Positions 1-8,953 of a stretch of 64,000 nt of DNA are shown one piece after another (the first letter of the stretch is position 1; each line of letters opens with the position of its first letter). The position numbers were made by a program, and so were the translations under genes. The notes below the pieces were generated by a model, which saw nothing but the letters and a program-made list of their open reading frames with translations, ran no database searches and was not told the origin of the DNA. Origin of the DNA: Halorhodospira halochloris (GTDB lineage: Bacteria > Pseudomonadota > Gammaproteobacteria > Nitrococcales > Halorhodospiraceae); NCBI RefSeq assembly GCF_002356555.2, contig NZ_AP017372.2:1550001-1614000 (forward strand), written 5' to 3'.

Positions 1-2879
1 AGCGAATTAGTGGCGACTTGGCAAAGCTCGCCCGTTCTTTGGAGAAGGAAGGGTATGAGGTTGAAAGAGTCTCTAGGTTCCTGATGCGGGCGATGTTCAC
101 CATGTTCGCTGAGGACATTGGCCTCATACCTAATGGCCGCTATCAGGAAATGCTTAGGGAGGTGCGTCAAAGGCCTGAGGTGTTCCCGGATGCGATGCGC
201 GCTTTGTGGGAACGTATGCGTGATGGTGGCTTTGAATCTCGCTGGTTGGTACGTATTCCGCAGTTCAACGGGAATCTTTTTGATGAGATCAATCCCATAC
301 CTCTAAATGAAGAGCAAATCGACTTACTAATCAAAGCGGCCGCCCACGATTGGACCGAGGTGGAACCGGCGATATTCGGCACATTGCTGGAGCGAGCTTT
401 AGATCCAAAGGAGAGGCACAAGCTCGGGGCACATTACACACCTCGCTCTTATGTCGAACGCCTGGTAATGCCGACCGTCATAGAACCGTTGCGTGAAGAG
501 TGGGCCGATGTGCAGGCGCAGGCTGCGATGCTCATCTCTCAGGGCAAAGAAAAGGACGCCCTTGCGGCTGTGGAACGCTTCTTCGGTAGGCTTCTAGAGG
601 TCCGAGTTCTTGATCCGGCATGCGGCTCGGGCAACTTCCTTTATGTCAGCATGGAGGCCCTTAAGCGTCTTGAGGGTGAGGTCTTAGAGATGCTCTCCGA
701 GCTTCGAGGTGGGCAAGCCTGGTTTGATGTCGAAGGTATGACAGTAGACCCTCACCAATTCCTCGGCCTCGAGATAAATCCATGGGCAGCACATATTACA
801 GAAATGGTGCTCTGGATCGGCTATGTGCAGTGGCACTACCGCATACATGGCCGTGTGGACAACCTACCTGAACCCATTCTGCGCCGGTTTCACAACATCG
901 AGCACCGAGATGCGCTGATCGAGTACGACGATGTGGAGCCCATGCTCGATGAACACGGTGAGCCGGTCACGATCTGGGACGGCAGCACCAGACCCTCGCC
1001 GGTTACGGGTGAGCCGATTCCCGACGAGACCTGCCGCAGAGCAGTCTACCGCTATATCAATCCCCGTCGCGCTGCATGGCCGGAGGCTGACTATATCGTC
1101 GGCAACCCGCCGTTCATTGGCGCTTCGACCATGCGCCGTGCCTTAGGAGATGGCTACGTGGATGCTGTACGTGTTGTCTACAAAGGTGAGGTGCCGGAGT
1201 CAGCGGATTTCGTCATGTACTGGTGGCACCTAGCAGCTGGAAAAGTGCGACAGGGGCAGGCTCAGAGATTCGGCTTTATCACCACTAACAGCTTGCGGCA
1301 GACTTTCAACCGGCGTGTGTTGGAACCGCACTTGAATGACGCCAAAAGGCCCCTGTCCCTGCTATTTGCCATTCCTGATCACCCTTGGGTCGATAGCAGT
1401 GATGGAGCGGCGGTAAGGATCGCCATGACCGTTGGTGCAGCTGGTGAGCAGGCCGGGGTGCTGCGGCAGGTGACGCAAGAGCAGGAAGCCGATGATGAGG
1501 CCCGGAACGTGAATCTGTCCCGCAGGGAAGGCCGCGTGTTTGCAGATCTAACCATTGGGGCGAATGTGGCGGGGGCAGTATTGTTGCACGCCAATCGCAA
1601 CGTGAGCCAAAGGGGATTCGAACTGGGCAACTCAGGCTTTATTGTTACACCTGAAGAAGCCAAATCATTGCAATACGACGACCATTTACCTATCGCAGAA
1701 ATCATCCGTGCATATCGAAATGGTCGAGATCTCACTCAAAGCCCACGCGGGGTCATGGTTATCGACCTGTTTGGGTGGTCTCTCGATGAAGTCCGTAAAC
1801 GATACCCCGGTGTGTATCAATGGATATTGGAGCGGGTTAAACCCGAACGTGAGCACAATCGTGATCCGAGGCTCAGAGAGCGGTGGTGGTTGCATCGTCG
1901 TTTGCGTGAGGATTTGAGAATCATGCTGAGCGGCGTTAACCGCTACATCGCAACTGTCGAAACCACCAAGCACCGCGTTTTCACGTTCCTAGATGCCAAC
2001 ATCCTGCCGGATAACATGTTGATAAATATTGCCATTGATGACGCTTGGTGCCTTGGTATTCTTTCCTCTCGGCTGCATGTGACATGGACGCTTGCTGCAG
2101 GAGGAACCCTAGAAGATCGTCCCCGTTACAATAAAACCCGCTGCTTTGAAACCTTCCCATTCCCCGATGCGAAATCGGGGGGCAGCGCTAATATCCGCGA
2201 CTTGGCAGAACGCCTAGATGGCCACCGCAAACGCCAACAGGCAGAGCATCCTGACATTACCCTGACCGGCATATACAACGTCATGGAGAAGGTTCGCGCC
2301 GGAGAGAAGCTGACCAAGAAGGAGCGCACGATACACGAGCAGGGTTTGGTCTCCGTGCTCGCAGAGCTTCACGAAGAGCTTGACCGAGCGGTATTTGCCG
2401 CCTATGGCTGGGATGATCTTGCGGACTCTCTCATTGGCCGCCCAGGTGCAACTACGCCGCGCTCGGACAAGCCCGAGGATCAGGAAAAGGCTGAGCAGGA
2501 GCTTTTGCAGCGCCTCGTGGATCTCAATGCGAAGCGGGCTGCTGAGGAGGCGCGCGGGCATGTGCGCTGGCTGCGCCCCGAGTTCCAAGCGCCGGACGAG
2601 GCGCATAAGGAGACGAGCGAGGTCGATCATAAGCCGGGTCAGGCTGAGGTAGTCGCTGAGCCTGTTGCGGAAACCAGCGGCAAAAAACATTCCTTCCCCA
2701 AAGACACCGGCAGGCGTATAAGAGCAGTTCGCAATGCCCTCGCCGAAGGACCTCAGACCACGGAGAGCATCGCTGCACGCTACAGCCACCGCCCGCGCAA
2801 GGCAGTCCGGGCGGCACTCGAAGCGCTCGAGGCCATTGGCATGGCAAGCCACGAGGGAGAGTTGTGGTGGGAAACATAG
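1..2879 (+). CDS. Class I SAM-dependent DNA methyltransferase of a type IIG/IIL-like restriction-modification system (5' end outside window)
   Basis: The reading frame is open to the first base of the window, so the N-terminus is missing. A TTG at 18 is only the first possible start inside the window. The visible part has the adenine-methyltransferase motifs DPACGSGNFL (about residue 199 counted from base 18) and GNPPF (about residue 362). An alpha-helical lead-in with FLMRAMFTMFAEDIGL resembles MmeI-like proteins. The C-terminal 65 residues look like a winged helix. Its role would be to methylate an adenine in a host recognition site. Any nuclease domain would lie upstream and cannot be seen. 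A PglX or DrmM-type methyltransferase from a defence system is the main alternative. A truncated mrr-like gene follows 42 bp downstream. Confidence 0.85.
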   Translation, partial: RISGDLAKLARSLEKEGYEVERVSRFLMRAMFTMFAEDIGLIPNGRYQEMLREVRQRPEVFPDAMRALWERMRDGGFESRWLVRIPQFNGNLFDEINPIPLNEEQIDLLIKAAAHDWTEVEPAIFGTLLERALDPKERHKLGAHYTPRSYVERLVMPTVIEPLREEWADVQAQAAMLISQGKEKDALAAVERFFGRLLEVRVLDPACGSGNFLYVSMEALKRLEGEVLEMLSELRGGQAWFDVEGMTVDPHQFLGLEINPWAAHITEMVLWIGYVQWHYRIHGRVDNLPEPILRRFHNIEHRDALIEYDDVEPMLDEHGEPVTIWDGSTRPSPVTGEPIPDETCRRAVYRYINPRRAAWPEADYIVGNPPFIGASTMRRALGDGYVDAVRVVYKGEVPESADFVMYWWHLAAGKVRQGQAQRFGFITTNSLRQTFNRRVLEPHLNDAKRPLSLLFAIPDHPWVDSSDGAAVRIAMTVGAAGEQAGVLRQVTQEQEADDEARNVNLSRREGRVFADLTIGANVAGAVLLHANRNVSQRGFELGNSGFIVTPEEAKSLQYDDHLPIAEIIRAYRNGRDLTQSPRGVMVIDLFGWSLDEVRKRYPGVYQWILERVKPEREHNRDPRLRERWWLHRRLREDLRIMLSGVNRYIATVETTKHRVFTFLDANILPDNMLINIAIDDAWCLGILSSRLHVTWTLAAGGTLEDRPRYNKTRCFETFPFPDAKSGGSANIRDLAERLDGHRKRQQAEHPDITLTGIYNVMEKVRAGEKLTKKERTIHEQGLVSVLAELHEELDRAVFAAYGWDDLADSLIGRPGATTPRSDKPEDQEKAEQELLQRLVDLNAKRAAEEARGHVRWLRPEFQAPDEAHKETSEVDHKPGQAEVVAEPVAETSGKKHSFPKDTGRRIRAVRNALAEGPQTTESIAARYSHRPRKAVRAALEALEAIGMASHEGELWWET

Positions 2880-2921
2880 GCTTGACATTTGCTTGGAAGT
2901 AAAGAGGATTTATAAATCACC

Positions 2922-3218
2922 ATGGCAGTACCCGACTACCAAAGCATTATGCTCCCATTGCTGCGCCTAGCAGAAGATGGACAAGAGCACTCCTTGCGGG
3001 CAGCTATTCAGTCCCTTGCCGATAACTTCGAGCTTCAGGATTCGGAACGCAAGGAACTTCTACCGAGCGGGCGGCAGTTCAAATTTGACAACCGTGTTGG
3101 CTGGGCACGCACGTATTTGAAAAAAGCAGGACTCTTGGATGTTGTTGGCTGCCAAAATCCGTACATATTTGGCGGAGGATTCAAGAACACGCATAACTAC
3201 TGGGTAGCTAAAAGCTAA
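2922..3218 (+). pseudogene. Truncated Mrr-type restriction protein (N-terminal winged-helix domain only)
   Basis: This 98-codon frame starts MAVPDYQSIMLPLLRLAEDG and matches the Mrr N-terminal winged-helix pattern (Mrr_N) as far as LKKAGLLDVV, about residue 75. After that it loses resemblance and stops within 25 codons. The Mrr catalytic domain (PD-(D/E)XK) is absent in all frames downstream. In the intact family this domain recognises methylated DNA and the C-terminal domain cuts it. The break lies just before an IS21-type gene set, so a deletion or insertion event probably removed the 3' part. A short standalone DNA-binding protein cannot be excluded. Confidence 0.6.
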
Positions 3219-3311
3219 GACTAACTACCACGCTCTGTGTCGATTTCTGCTTTCGCTTGTCCCTTCTTTTCCTTATAAACCAGTAGCTGGCTCTGTGGGC
3301 CCTGTGGGCGA

Positions 3312-3387
3312 GAGCCCTGAGAGTGTGGGCAGGCGGTGGGCAACCCGCAGGGTTGTCCACGGGCTGTCCACACGGCCCGTAGGGCTC
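3312..3387. repeat. Nested inverted repeat (possible structured leader or origin-like dyad)
   Basis: The outer arms are GAGCCCT (3312-3318) and AGGGCTC (3381-3387). Inner arms are TGTGG and CCACA, and CAACCC (3341-3346) with GGGTTG (3350-3355) around GCA. The stretch 3219-3636 has no credible gene. It is G+C-rich, has several TGTGG/CCACA words, and precedes the zinc-finger gene of the IS21-like set. The function is unknown. Confidence 0.5.
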
Positions 3388-3636
3388 AGGGCGGCGCGAA
3401 GCGCTCGTCCACAAGTCCACAGAGCTATTGCTTAAGCAGCTAAAAGTACTGGAGATTTGCTTATAAGAGGGTGAGAATCGGTAGGCAAGTAGTAAGGGCG
3501 ACGCGACATCAGGTAACCAGAGGCTGACAACCCTCCTGATGCCGCGCCCACCGCGTCCTGCGACACGGCACTTATCAGTATCCTCGGGTTTAGCGCCGTT
3601 GTCCAGTGTTTGCAATTTACCTGGATAAGCGCCCCG

Positions 3637-4137
3637 ATGAGCCAGCCTAAAGCATTGACCCGCCGACTTTTCTTTTGCGATTGCTGCAATCGACAGGTCA
3701 TGATCTGCAGTCAATGTGATCGCGGCAATCGCTACTGTAGCCAGCAATGCGCAACTGCTGCCCGCCGCCAGTCCCTGCGCGAGGCGGGTAGGCGTTATCA
3801 AGACTCTAGGCGAGGCAAAGCCAAGCATGCAGAGCGCCAGAGTCGTTATCGAGCCAGGGCCCGGACTCGACCCCTATCCCTATCCCTAAGCCGAGACAAA
3901 AAAGTGACGCATCAGGGTTCCACACCTGTTGATAGTGATGCTTCACTTAAGCTCTCGCAGCCAGATAACCAAGCTCGAGCACGGCCTGTTCAGCGGCCCG
4001 ATTATCAGCAAGCGCGCCGACTCACAGAGAGCGCCCCGCGCTGTGACTTCTGCGCTCGCCCGTGCTCGGTATTTGTCCGCACAAATACCCTGCGCCGCTA
4101 TTCTCGCCGCGAGCCGTTGCGCCCCTCGGGTCCCTGA
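3637..4137 (+). CDS. IS21-associated small zinc-finger protein, function unknown
   Basis: About 166 residues from the ATG at 3637. A TTG at 3610 in the same frame is a less likely start. The N-terminal part has a cysteine array: CDCC, then CSQC, then CSQQC, within 30 residues. A very basic stretch (REAGRRYQDSRRGKAKHAER) and a second CDFCARPC cluster near residue 140 follow. The arrangement suggests a zinc-binding, nucleic-acid-binding protein. I know similar unnamed proteins only as passengers beside IS21-type transposases, often misannotated as transposase. It ends 66 bp before istA on the same strand. No catalytic motif was seen. Confidence 0.6.
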   Translation: MSQPKALTRRLFFCDCCNRQVMICSQCDRGNRYCSQQCATAARRQSLREAGRRYQDSRRGKAKHAERQSRYRARARTRPLSLSLSRDKKVTHQGSTPVDSDASLKLSQPDNQARARPVQRPDYQQARRLTESAPRCDFCARPCSVFVRTNTLRRYSRREPLRPSGP

Positions 4138-4203
4138 GATCCGGCGAGAATTGCCTTGCGCTAAGCCCGAGGCGCATGTTTCTGCGCTCATCTCGCCGAG
4201 CAT

Positions 4204-5736
4204 ATGGAGTGTAAGGATATGGCTATATCCAAAGAGCTTGAGGCGCAGATCATGCGCTATCACTACGCCGAGCACTGGCGCGTCGGCACCATTTCCCGAC
4301 AACTCAATGTCCACACCGATGTCGTCCATAGGGTGCTGGCAAAGGCCGGTATCCCTAGTGCACAACGCACTAGGCGAGAATCGATCATTGATCCCTATGT
4401 ACCCTGGATCGAGCAGACCCTGGCAGATTACCCCAAAATACCAGCTAGCCGGCTCTATGACATGGCCCGCGAGCGTGGTTATTCGGGCGGCCCTGATCAC
4501 TTTCGCCACCTGATAAGCCAGTACCGGCCGAAACCGGTCGCTGAGGCGTATATGCGCCTGCGTACCCTGCCCGGGGAGCAGGCACAGGTCGATTGGGGCC
4601 ATTTCGGCAAACTGCCCATAGGTCGGGCTAAGCGCCCACTGATGGCATTTGTCATGGTCCTGAGCTATTCGCGCTGGATCTTTCTGCGCTTCTACCTCGG
4701 CTCATCGACGGCCAACTTTTTGCGTGGCCACGTCGCCGCCTTCGAGGCCTGGCAGGGGGTGTGCAGGTGCCTGCTCTACGATAACCTCAAAAGCGCGGTG
4801 CTGGAGCGCTACGCCGAACAGATCCGCTTTAATCCGCAGCTACTCGATCTTAGCGCCCACTACGGCTTTGAGCCACGGCCAGTAGCCGTAGCCCGAGGCA
4901 ACGAAAAGGGCCGTGTCGAGCGGGCAATCCGCTATGTGCGTTCCAGCTTCTGGCCCGGTAGGCAGTTTAACTGCCTTGATGATCTGAACGAGCAGGCGCA
5001 GCACTGGTGCGTAAGCATTGCCGCCGAGCGGCGCTGCGATCAGGAGCAAAAGAGCAGTGTTCGCCAGGCATTTGCCGAGGAGCAGCCTTACCTACGTGCC
5101 TTACCCAGCGAGCCATTTCCTTGCTATGAGAACGTGCCTGTAAAGGTAGGCAAAACCCCTTATGTGCGCTTTGACCTTAACGACTACTCGGTGCCGCACG
5201 AATATGTCCGCAAAACGCTCAGCGTCAGCGCAACTCTGGAGAGGATCCAGGTGCTTGATGGCGAGAATGTTATAGCCTCGCATCCACGCAGCTATGATCG
5301 CCATGCTCAAATAGAGGACCCGCGCCATATCGATAAGCTAGCCCAAGAGAAGCAAGCTGCTCGACTACATCGTGGCACCGACCGGCTTAGCAGCTCTGTA
5401 CCGCGCGCCAAGGAGTTTCTCTCGCAAGCGGCAACGCGCACCAATAGCCTCGGCAGCGTCACAGCTGCGCTACTTCGTCTGCTCGATCACTACGGCGCCA
5501 GCGAGCTCGATGCCGCCATTGAGCACGCTCTCGAGCGTGGTGTACCCCACCCACATGCCCTCAGCCAGATCCTCGAACAACGCCGCGATCAAACCCCTGG
5601 CCCGCCATCGCTGCCTCTGCGCTTACCCGAGCAGCTACGTCAACGTGAGCCAAGCATCCGGTTGCGCGGGCTCGATGGCTACGACGCCCTAACCCCTAAC
5701 TATGAGAAAGACGACAATGACCCCGAAAACACCTGA
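4204..5736 (+). CDS. istA: IS21 family transposase IstA (element A)
   Basis: This 510-residue transposase has an N-terminal helix-turn-helix (HWRVGTISRQLNVHTDVVHR, about residues 21-40) and an RNase-H-like DDE core. The acidic triad is visible as QVDWGHFG, LLYDNLKSAV and ARGNEKGRVERAIRYV. The C-terminal domain is of Mu-transposase type. An in-frame ATG at 4219 is an alternative start. Length is normal for the family and no frameshift is visible, so the enzyme is probably active. Its frame overlaps istB by 35 bp, the usual IS21 layout for translational coupling. Confidence 0.95.
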   Translation: MECKDMAISKELEAQIMRYHYAEHWRVGTISRQLNVHTDVVHRVLAKAGIPSAQRTRRESIIDPYVPWIEQTLADYPKIPASRLYDMARERGYSGGPDHFRHLISQYRPKPVAEAYMRLRTLPGEQAQVDWGHFGKLPIGRAKRPLMAFVMVLSYSRWIFLRFYLGSSTANFLRGHVAAFEAWQGVCRCLLYDNLKSAVLERYAEQIRFNPQLLDLSAHYGFEPRPVAVARGNEKGRVERAIRYVRSSFWPGRQFNCLDDLNEQAQHWCVSIAAERRCDQEQKSSVRQAFAEEQPYLRALPSEPFPCYENVPVKVGKTPYVRFDLNDYSVPHEYVRKTLSVSATLERIQVLDGENVIASHPRSYDRHAQIEDPRHIDKLAQEKQAARLHRGTDRLSSSVPRAKEFLSQAATRTNSLGSVTAALLRLLDHYGASELDAAIEHALERGVPHPHALSQILEQRRDQTPGPPSLPLRLPEQLRQREPSIRLRGLDGYDALTPNYEKDDNDPENT

Positions 5737-6496
5737 GCAGCAAATGATTGAGCGGGCCAAGGCCCTGCGCTTGCATGGCATCCTCGCCCACTGGGAAGAG
5801 ATTGAGGATAAGGAGTGGATCGAGCAGATGCTGTGCTGGGAAGAGCAAGAGCGCACCCGCCGCTCTCTCGAGCGCCGCCTGAGCGAAGCACATATAGGGC
5901 GTTTCAAGCCGATGAGCGAATTCGATTGGTCGTGGCCTACTAGCTGTGACCGCGGCGCTATCAATGCCCTGATGAGCCTGGAATTCATCCCCGAGGCCGG
6001 TAATGTCGTCCTGCTCGGCAGTAACGGCGTCGGCAAAACCATGATAGCCCGCAATATCGCCTACCAGGCGGTAATCGCCGGCTATACCGCGCTCTTTGTC
6101 AACGCCAGCACCATTCTCGCCGAGCTGGCCTCACAAGACAGTGAGAGGCTACTCCAGCAGCGCTTTAACCGATTCACTAGGCCACGCTTACTGGTCATCG
6201 ACGAGCTAGGGTATCTCTCCTACTCGACGCGTTATGCCGATCTGCTCTTCGAATTGGTCAGCCGCCGGTACGAGAAGAACTCTATTATCATCACCACCAA
6301 TCGCCCCTTTAGCGAGTGGGGCGAGGTCTTCCCGAGTGCTGCGTGTGTCGTATCCCTGATCGATAGACTGCTGCATAACGCTGAAGTGCTCGCCATAGAC
6401 GGCGAGTCATATCGCTACAAGGAAGCTCAAGAACGCAGAAACACCCGAGAAGCTAAGCGCAAGTCCCCGAGCAAAAAAGCCAAAGCAGAGAGTTAA
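5702..6496 (+). CDS. istB: IS21 helper ATPase IstB (element A)
   Basis: 264 residues with Walker A GSNGVGKT, Walker B LLVIDELGYL and sensor residues TTNRPFSEW, typical of the DnaC/IstB AAA+ group. IstB oligomerises on target DNA and hands it to the IstA transposase. The C-terminus is lysine-rich (REAKRKSPSKKAKAES). Translation may start at ATG 5702 or at the in-frame ATG 5717. Both lie inside the 3' end of istA. The frame is intact. Confidence 0.95.
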   Translation: MRKTTMTPKTPEQQMIERAKALRLHGILAHWEEIEDKEWIEQMLCWEEQERTRRSLERRLSEAHIGRFKPMSEFDWSWPTSCDRGAINALMSLEFIPEAGNVVLLGSNGVGKTMIARNIAYQAVIAGYTALFVNASTILAELASQDSERLLQQRFNRFTRPRLLVIDELGYLSYSTRYADLLFELVSRRYEKNSIIITTNRPFSEWGEVFPSAACVVSLIDRLLHNAEVLAIDGESYRYKEAQERRNTREAKRKSPSKKAKAES

Positions 6497-6690
6497 TTTA
6501 CCACCTGTAAGGAAAAGGACATGGCGGTGGATCTCAGTAACGTATTAGTATGTCTGAATCCTCCGCCAATTTCGTACGGTTTTCCAAAGCCGCTAACACC
6601 CTGGATGCAACCACGTCGGAGCAAGCCTCATGACCCTATGTTATAGCGTTGAACTACTGCCAAAGGAGACGGTTCAAATCATTAGAACGG

Positions 6691-6784
6691 GACGTTCACT
6701 TCGCTTGGAATGGGCATGTCACTTCAATTGGAATAGGACGTTCACTTCGTTTGGAATGGGGCTATCACTTGACTGGAATCTGCA
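6691..6784. repeat. Terminal multiple repeats of IS21 element A
   Basis: Four imperfect copies of a 22-25 bp unit start at about 6691, 6715, 6737 and 6762. Each holds TCACTT followed about 6-8 bases later by TGGAAT. Copies 1 and 3 are nearly identical (GACGTTCACTTCG). They probably bind IstA at the right end of the element. Bases 6497-6690 contain no gene. Confidence 0.65.
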
Positions 6785-6908
6785 TCCTTCGGCACCATGG
6801 TTGGCGTGATCCCCCGAGACATGGCCCGGGGTAAACGTGGTACAGGTAGGCTAAGGCGTGCCTATTGCCCTTACTTCTACCGAGGCGTTTCCGAATGCGC
6901 TAGGCTGG

Positions 6909-6931
6909 TTGCCCGGGGTCAATCCGGGCAA
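6909..6931. other. Perfect 8-bp hairpin ahead of the ankyrin gene
   Basis: Arms TTGCCCGG (6909-6916) and CCGGGCAA (6924-6931) enclose a 7-base loop. There is no T-run, so it is not a classic terminator. It lies 57 bp before the ankyrin gene start. The rest of 6785-6987 shows no gene. Confidence 0.35.
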
Positions 6932-6987
6932 TCAGACTCTTTGGAGGCGTCGGTGACCTTGGGAGGAGGAAGCCAAGGGAGGAGCAT

Positions 6988-8046
6988 ATGGAACGTCTGC
7001 GTTCCCTCTCTATGATCGCCTGCGTATGTAATTTCAGCCTAGTCATGCACGCGGCATCCGCGGCGGATCGGGAACCGCTTTATGTCGAAGCCGCAGTAGG
7101 CGATCCCGAAAACGCAGTGGAGTTGATTGAGGCGGGCGCCGACCCTAATGCTCGGGAAGAGGACGGCTGGACCGCTCTCATGGTTGCCGCTCAGTTGAAC
7201 AAGCCGGACATGGCCGAGACTCTCCTCGATCATGGCTCCGACCCCAATGCTCGGGGCGAGAGGGGCGAGACCGCTCTGATGATAGCCGCTCATGAAAACG
7301 ATCCGGAGATGGCCGAAACGCTGATCGAGCACGGTGCCAACCCAAATGCTCGGAGAGAGAGCGGCGTGACCGCCCTTATGTTCGCCGCTCAGCACAACGA
7401 GCCGGACATGGTCGAAACACTCCTCGATCACGGCGCCGACCCCAATGCTCGGGAAGAGGACGGCTGGACCGCCCTCATGCTTGCTGCTCAACACAACGAG
7501 CCGACCATGGCCGAGACCCTGATCAACCATGGCGCCAAAACCGATGCTCGGAACGAGATCAACGCGACCGCCCTTATGATCGCCGCTCAGTCCAACGAGC
7601 CGGACATGGCCGAGACACTCCTCGATCATGGCTCAGACGCCAATGCTCGGGACGAGGACGGCTGGACCGCCCTCATGTTCGCCGCTCAGCACAACGAGCC
7701 GGACATGGTCGAAACACTCCTCGATCACGGCGCCGACCCCAATGCTCGGGAAGAGGACGGCTGGACCGCCCTCATGCTTGCTGCTCAACACAACGAGCCG
7801 ACCATGACCGAGACCCTGATCAACCATGGCGCCAAAACCGATGCTCGGAACGAGGTGAACGCGACGGCCCTTATGATCGCCGCTACGGGAAACGATCCGG
7901 CCATGGTCGACGCCCTGCTCGACCACGGCGCCGACCCGGGGAAGCGCATCGATCAGGGAACCACGGCTGCTGACTTCGCCGAGGACAACCCGGCTGTCCG
8001 CAATTCCGACGTCTACTGGCGCCTCCACGAAGGGCGCTACGAGTAA
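6988..8046 (+). CDS. Secreted ankyrin-repeat protein
   Basis: 352 residues. The ATG at 6988 has a strong ribosome-binding site (AAGGGAGGAG, 6975-6984). An N-terminal signal peptide runs to about AASA (residue 30), then come about nine 33-residue ankyrin repeats with the core T-A-L-M-x-A-A and D-x-G-A/S-D-P-N-A-R. Ankyrin stacks bind partner proteins. With a signal peptide this one probably acts in the periplasm or outside the cell, perhaps in protein-protein contact or predation/defence, which is inference. The last repeat is degenerate and the protein ends without another domain. Three repeats are duplicated almost exactly at DNA level (see repeat). Confidence 0.85.
   Translation: MERLRSLSMIACVCNFSLVMHAASAADREPLYVEAAVGDPENAVELIEAGADPNAREEDGWTALMVAAQLNKPDMAETLLDHGSDPNARGERGETALMIAAHENDPEMAETLIEHGANPNARRESGVTALMFAAQHNEPDMVETLLDHGADPNAREEDGWTALMLAAQHNEPTMAETLINHGAKTDARNEINATALMIAAQSNEPDMAETLLDHGSDANARDEDGWTALMFAAQHNEPDMVETLLDHGADPNAREEDGWTALMLAAQHNEPTMTETLINHGAKTDARNEVNATALMIAATGNDPAMVDALLDHGADPGKRIDQGTTAADFAEDNPAVRNSDVYWRLHEGRYE
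7381..7884. repeat. 297-bp-period duplication of three ankyrin repeats
   Basis: Bases 7381-7587 recur at 7678-7884 with only a handful of mismatches. The offset of 297 bp equals exactly three 33-codon ankyrin repeats. Near identity at the DNA level, including silent positions, points to a recent internal duplication or gene conversion rather than selection on the protein alone. Confidence 0.9.
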
Positions 8047-8310
8047 AAGCCAGGGCCGACGGGGAAAGTTACCGGGGCCGCTCCGCCCGTCCCCCGCCCT
8101 GGCCACCAACCGCCCAATGCGGGCGCTAGAGGGCTCCGAGGTGAGACCCCCGACGCTACCCAAATCTGTGTAGGTGATGCCCCCGCAGGATCATGCGGCT
8201 CATGACCAGCAGGTTGTCGTGTGCGGTCGCACCGCCAACCGGACACCCCGCTAGCTCAGGCACCGGCTGGAACCCAGCCCGGCTTTTGATCAGTCGGGTC
8301 CAGAGCCGGA
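8047..8310. other. Intergenic region without recognised feature
   Basis: 264 bases between the convergent ankyrin gene and the uracil-DNA-glycosylase-like gene. Short G+C-rich dyads are present, but I see no gene, T-run terminator or clear attC site here. Confidence 0.5.
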
Positions 8311-8859
8311 CTAGCCGCTTTTTCTTACTGCACCATCTTTCATTAACTGGAACACCGCGACGTTCTCGTCCTCGGCTTCCGAGTTTGCGTTGAGCGCCTT
8401 CGCTGAAGGGTGGTGGCAGCTGAGTATTCTTTTCGCAGTGACCCGGGACAGGAACACATGCGCCTTTCGAGCTGCAGCACCTACTAATACGATGCTCTCT
8501 AGTCTCGGCATCGCTGCGATTAGCGGCCTCAGATGCTTCACGCCGGCCCGAATGTCAGCTGACTTCGCCCCGCGGATCTTCTGGCGCCCTTCACCTCCGA
8601 GGTACCAAGGCACGACGTTCCAGACTGCAATATCTTCCTTTCCTATACCCGCCTCGCGTAGCTGGCGCTGAAAATTGCGGGCCGTAGGGTCCGGGTTGTT
8701 CACGGATACATAACCAGTTTGCACGGCCTTCGGCCCGGGGGCCTCAAGCAAGAACAGGTAGTGCGCCTGCTCGTTTCCGTTCTCTGGATCAAAGCTCGGT
8801 ACCTCGCAGCTAAGCCCCTGTTCTTCTCTGATCTGATTAACAATTTCGGTAAATCTCAT
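8311..8859 (-). CDS. Uracil-DNA-glycosylase-superfamily protein (cassette gene)
   Basis: 182 residues. Motifs fit the uracil-DNA glycosylase fold: LFLLEAPGPKA (about residue 35), GYVSVNNPDPTARNF (about 49-63), WNVVPWYLG (about 79) and a late SCHHPS (about 148-153), which would supply the catalytic-loop histidine. Such enzymes remove uracil or related bases from DNA, and some members are inactive or serve in defence. The gene is the last of five minus-strand cassette-like genes and is separated from the next by an attC-like dyad. No ribosome-binding site stands out at the ATG. Confidence 0.7.
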   Translation of the reverse strand: MRFTEIVNQIREEQGLSCEVPSFDPENGNEQAHYLFLLEAPGPKAVQTGYVSVNNPDPTARNFQRQLREAGIGKEDIAVWNVVPWYLGGEGRQKIRGAKSADIRAGVKHLRPLIAAMPRLESIVLVGAAARKAHVFLSRVTAKRILSCHHPSAKALNANSEAEDENVAVFQLMKDGAVRKSG

Positions 8860-8870
8860 GTTCCTAGACA

Positions 8871-8929
8871 GTTCTAACGCGAAGCTGGGCAGCAGGCTTT
8901 AGTGCGTCGGCTCCAGCGTGTGGTTATGT
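8871..8929 (-). repeat. attC-like recombination site (after HEPN-like cassette)
   Basis: Read on the minus strand it runs from ATAAC (R''-like, RC of 8923-8927) to GCGTTAGAAC (R'-like, six of seven bases of GTTRRRY). The arms CACGCTGGAGCCGACG and CCCAGCTTCGCG pair imperfectly. GCTGGAGCCGACG is a very typical attC left arm. Length is about 59 bp, within the usual range for attC. Confidence 0.65.
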
Positions 8930-8953
8930 TCTACACGACCGTTGCTTCTTCTT

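Larger units (their letters stand above)
3637..6784 (+). mobile_element. IS21-family insertion sequence A (zinc-finger gene, istA, istB)
   Basis: The unit holds an IstA transposase and an IstB ATPase whose frames overlap, as is normal for IS21. About four imperfect 22-25 bp repeats follow at 6691-6784, each with a TCACTT...TTGGAAT core, and the last ends in CA. IS21 ends usually carry such multiple transposase-binding repeats. I could not find the matching inverted left end upstream, so the start given is only the first gene and the element may be incomplete on the left. A deletion there could also explain the truncated mrr gene. Confidence 0.7.

Noticed and set aside
2214-2888. 224-codon minus-strand open frame
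   Set aside because: Antisense to the methyltransferase C-terminus, with no family resemblance.
3208-3828. 206-codon minus-strand open frame
   Set aside because: It overlaps the zinc-finger gene and a structured intergenic region. Composition is irregular and it has no motif.
7039-8163. Two long open frames antisense to the ankyrin gene
   Set aside because: They are shadows of the repetitive plus-strand coding sequence. The plus strand has a signal peptide, ribosome-binding site and family match.
8160-8310. A fifth attC site after the uracil-DNA-glycosylase-like cassette
   Set aside because: No AAC/GTT core pair or typical left arm could be found on the minus strand. The array may end here.
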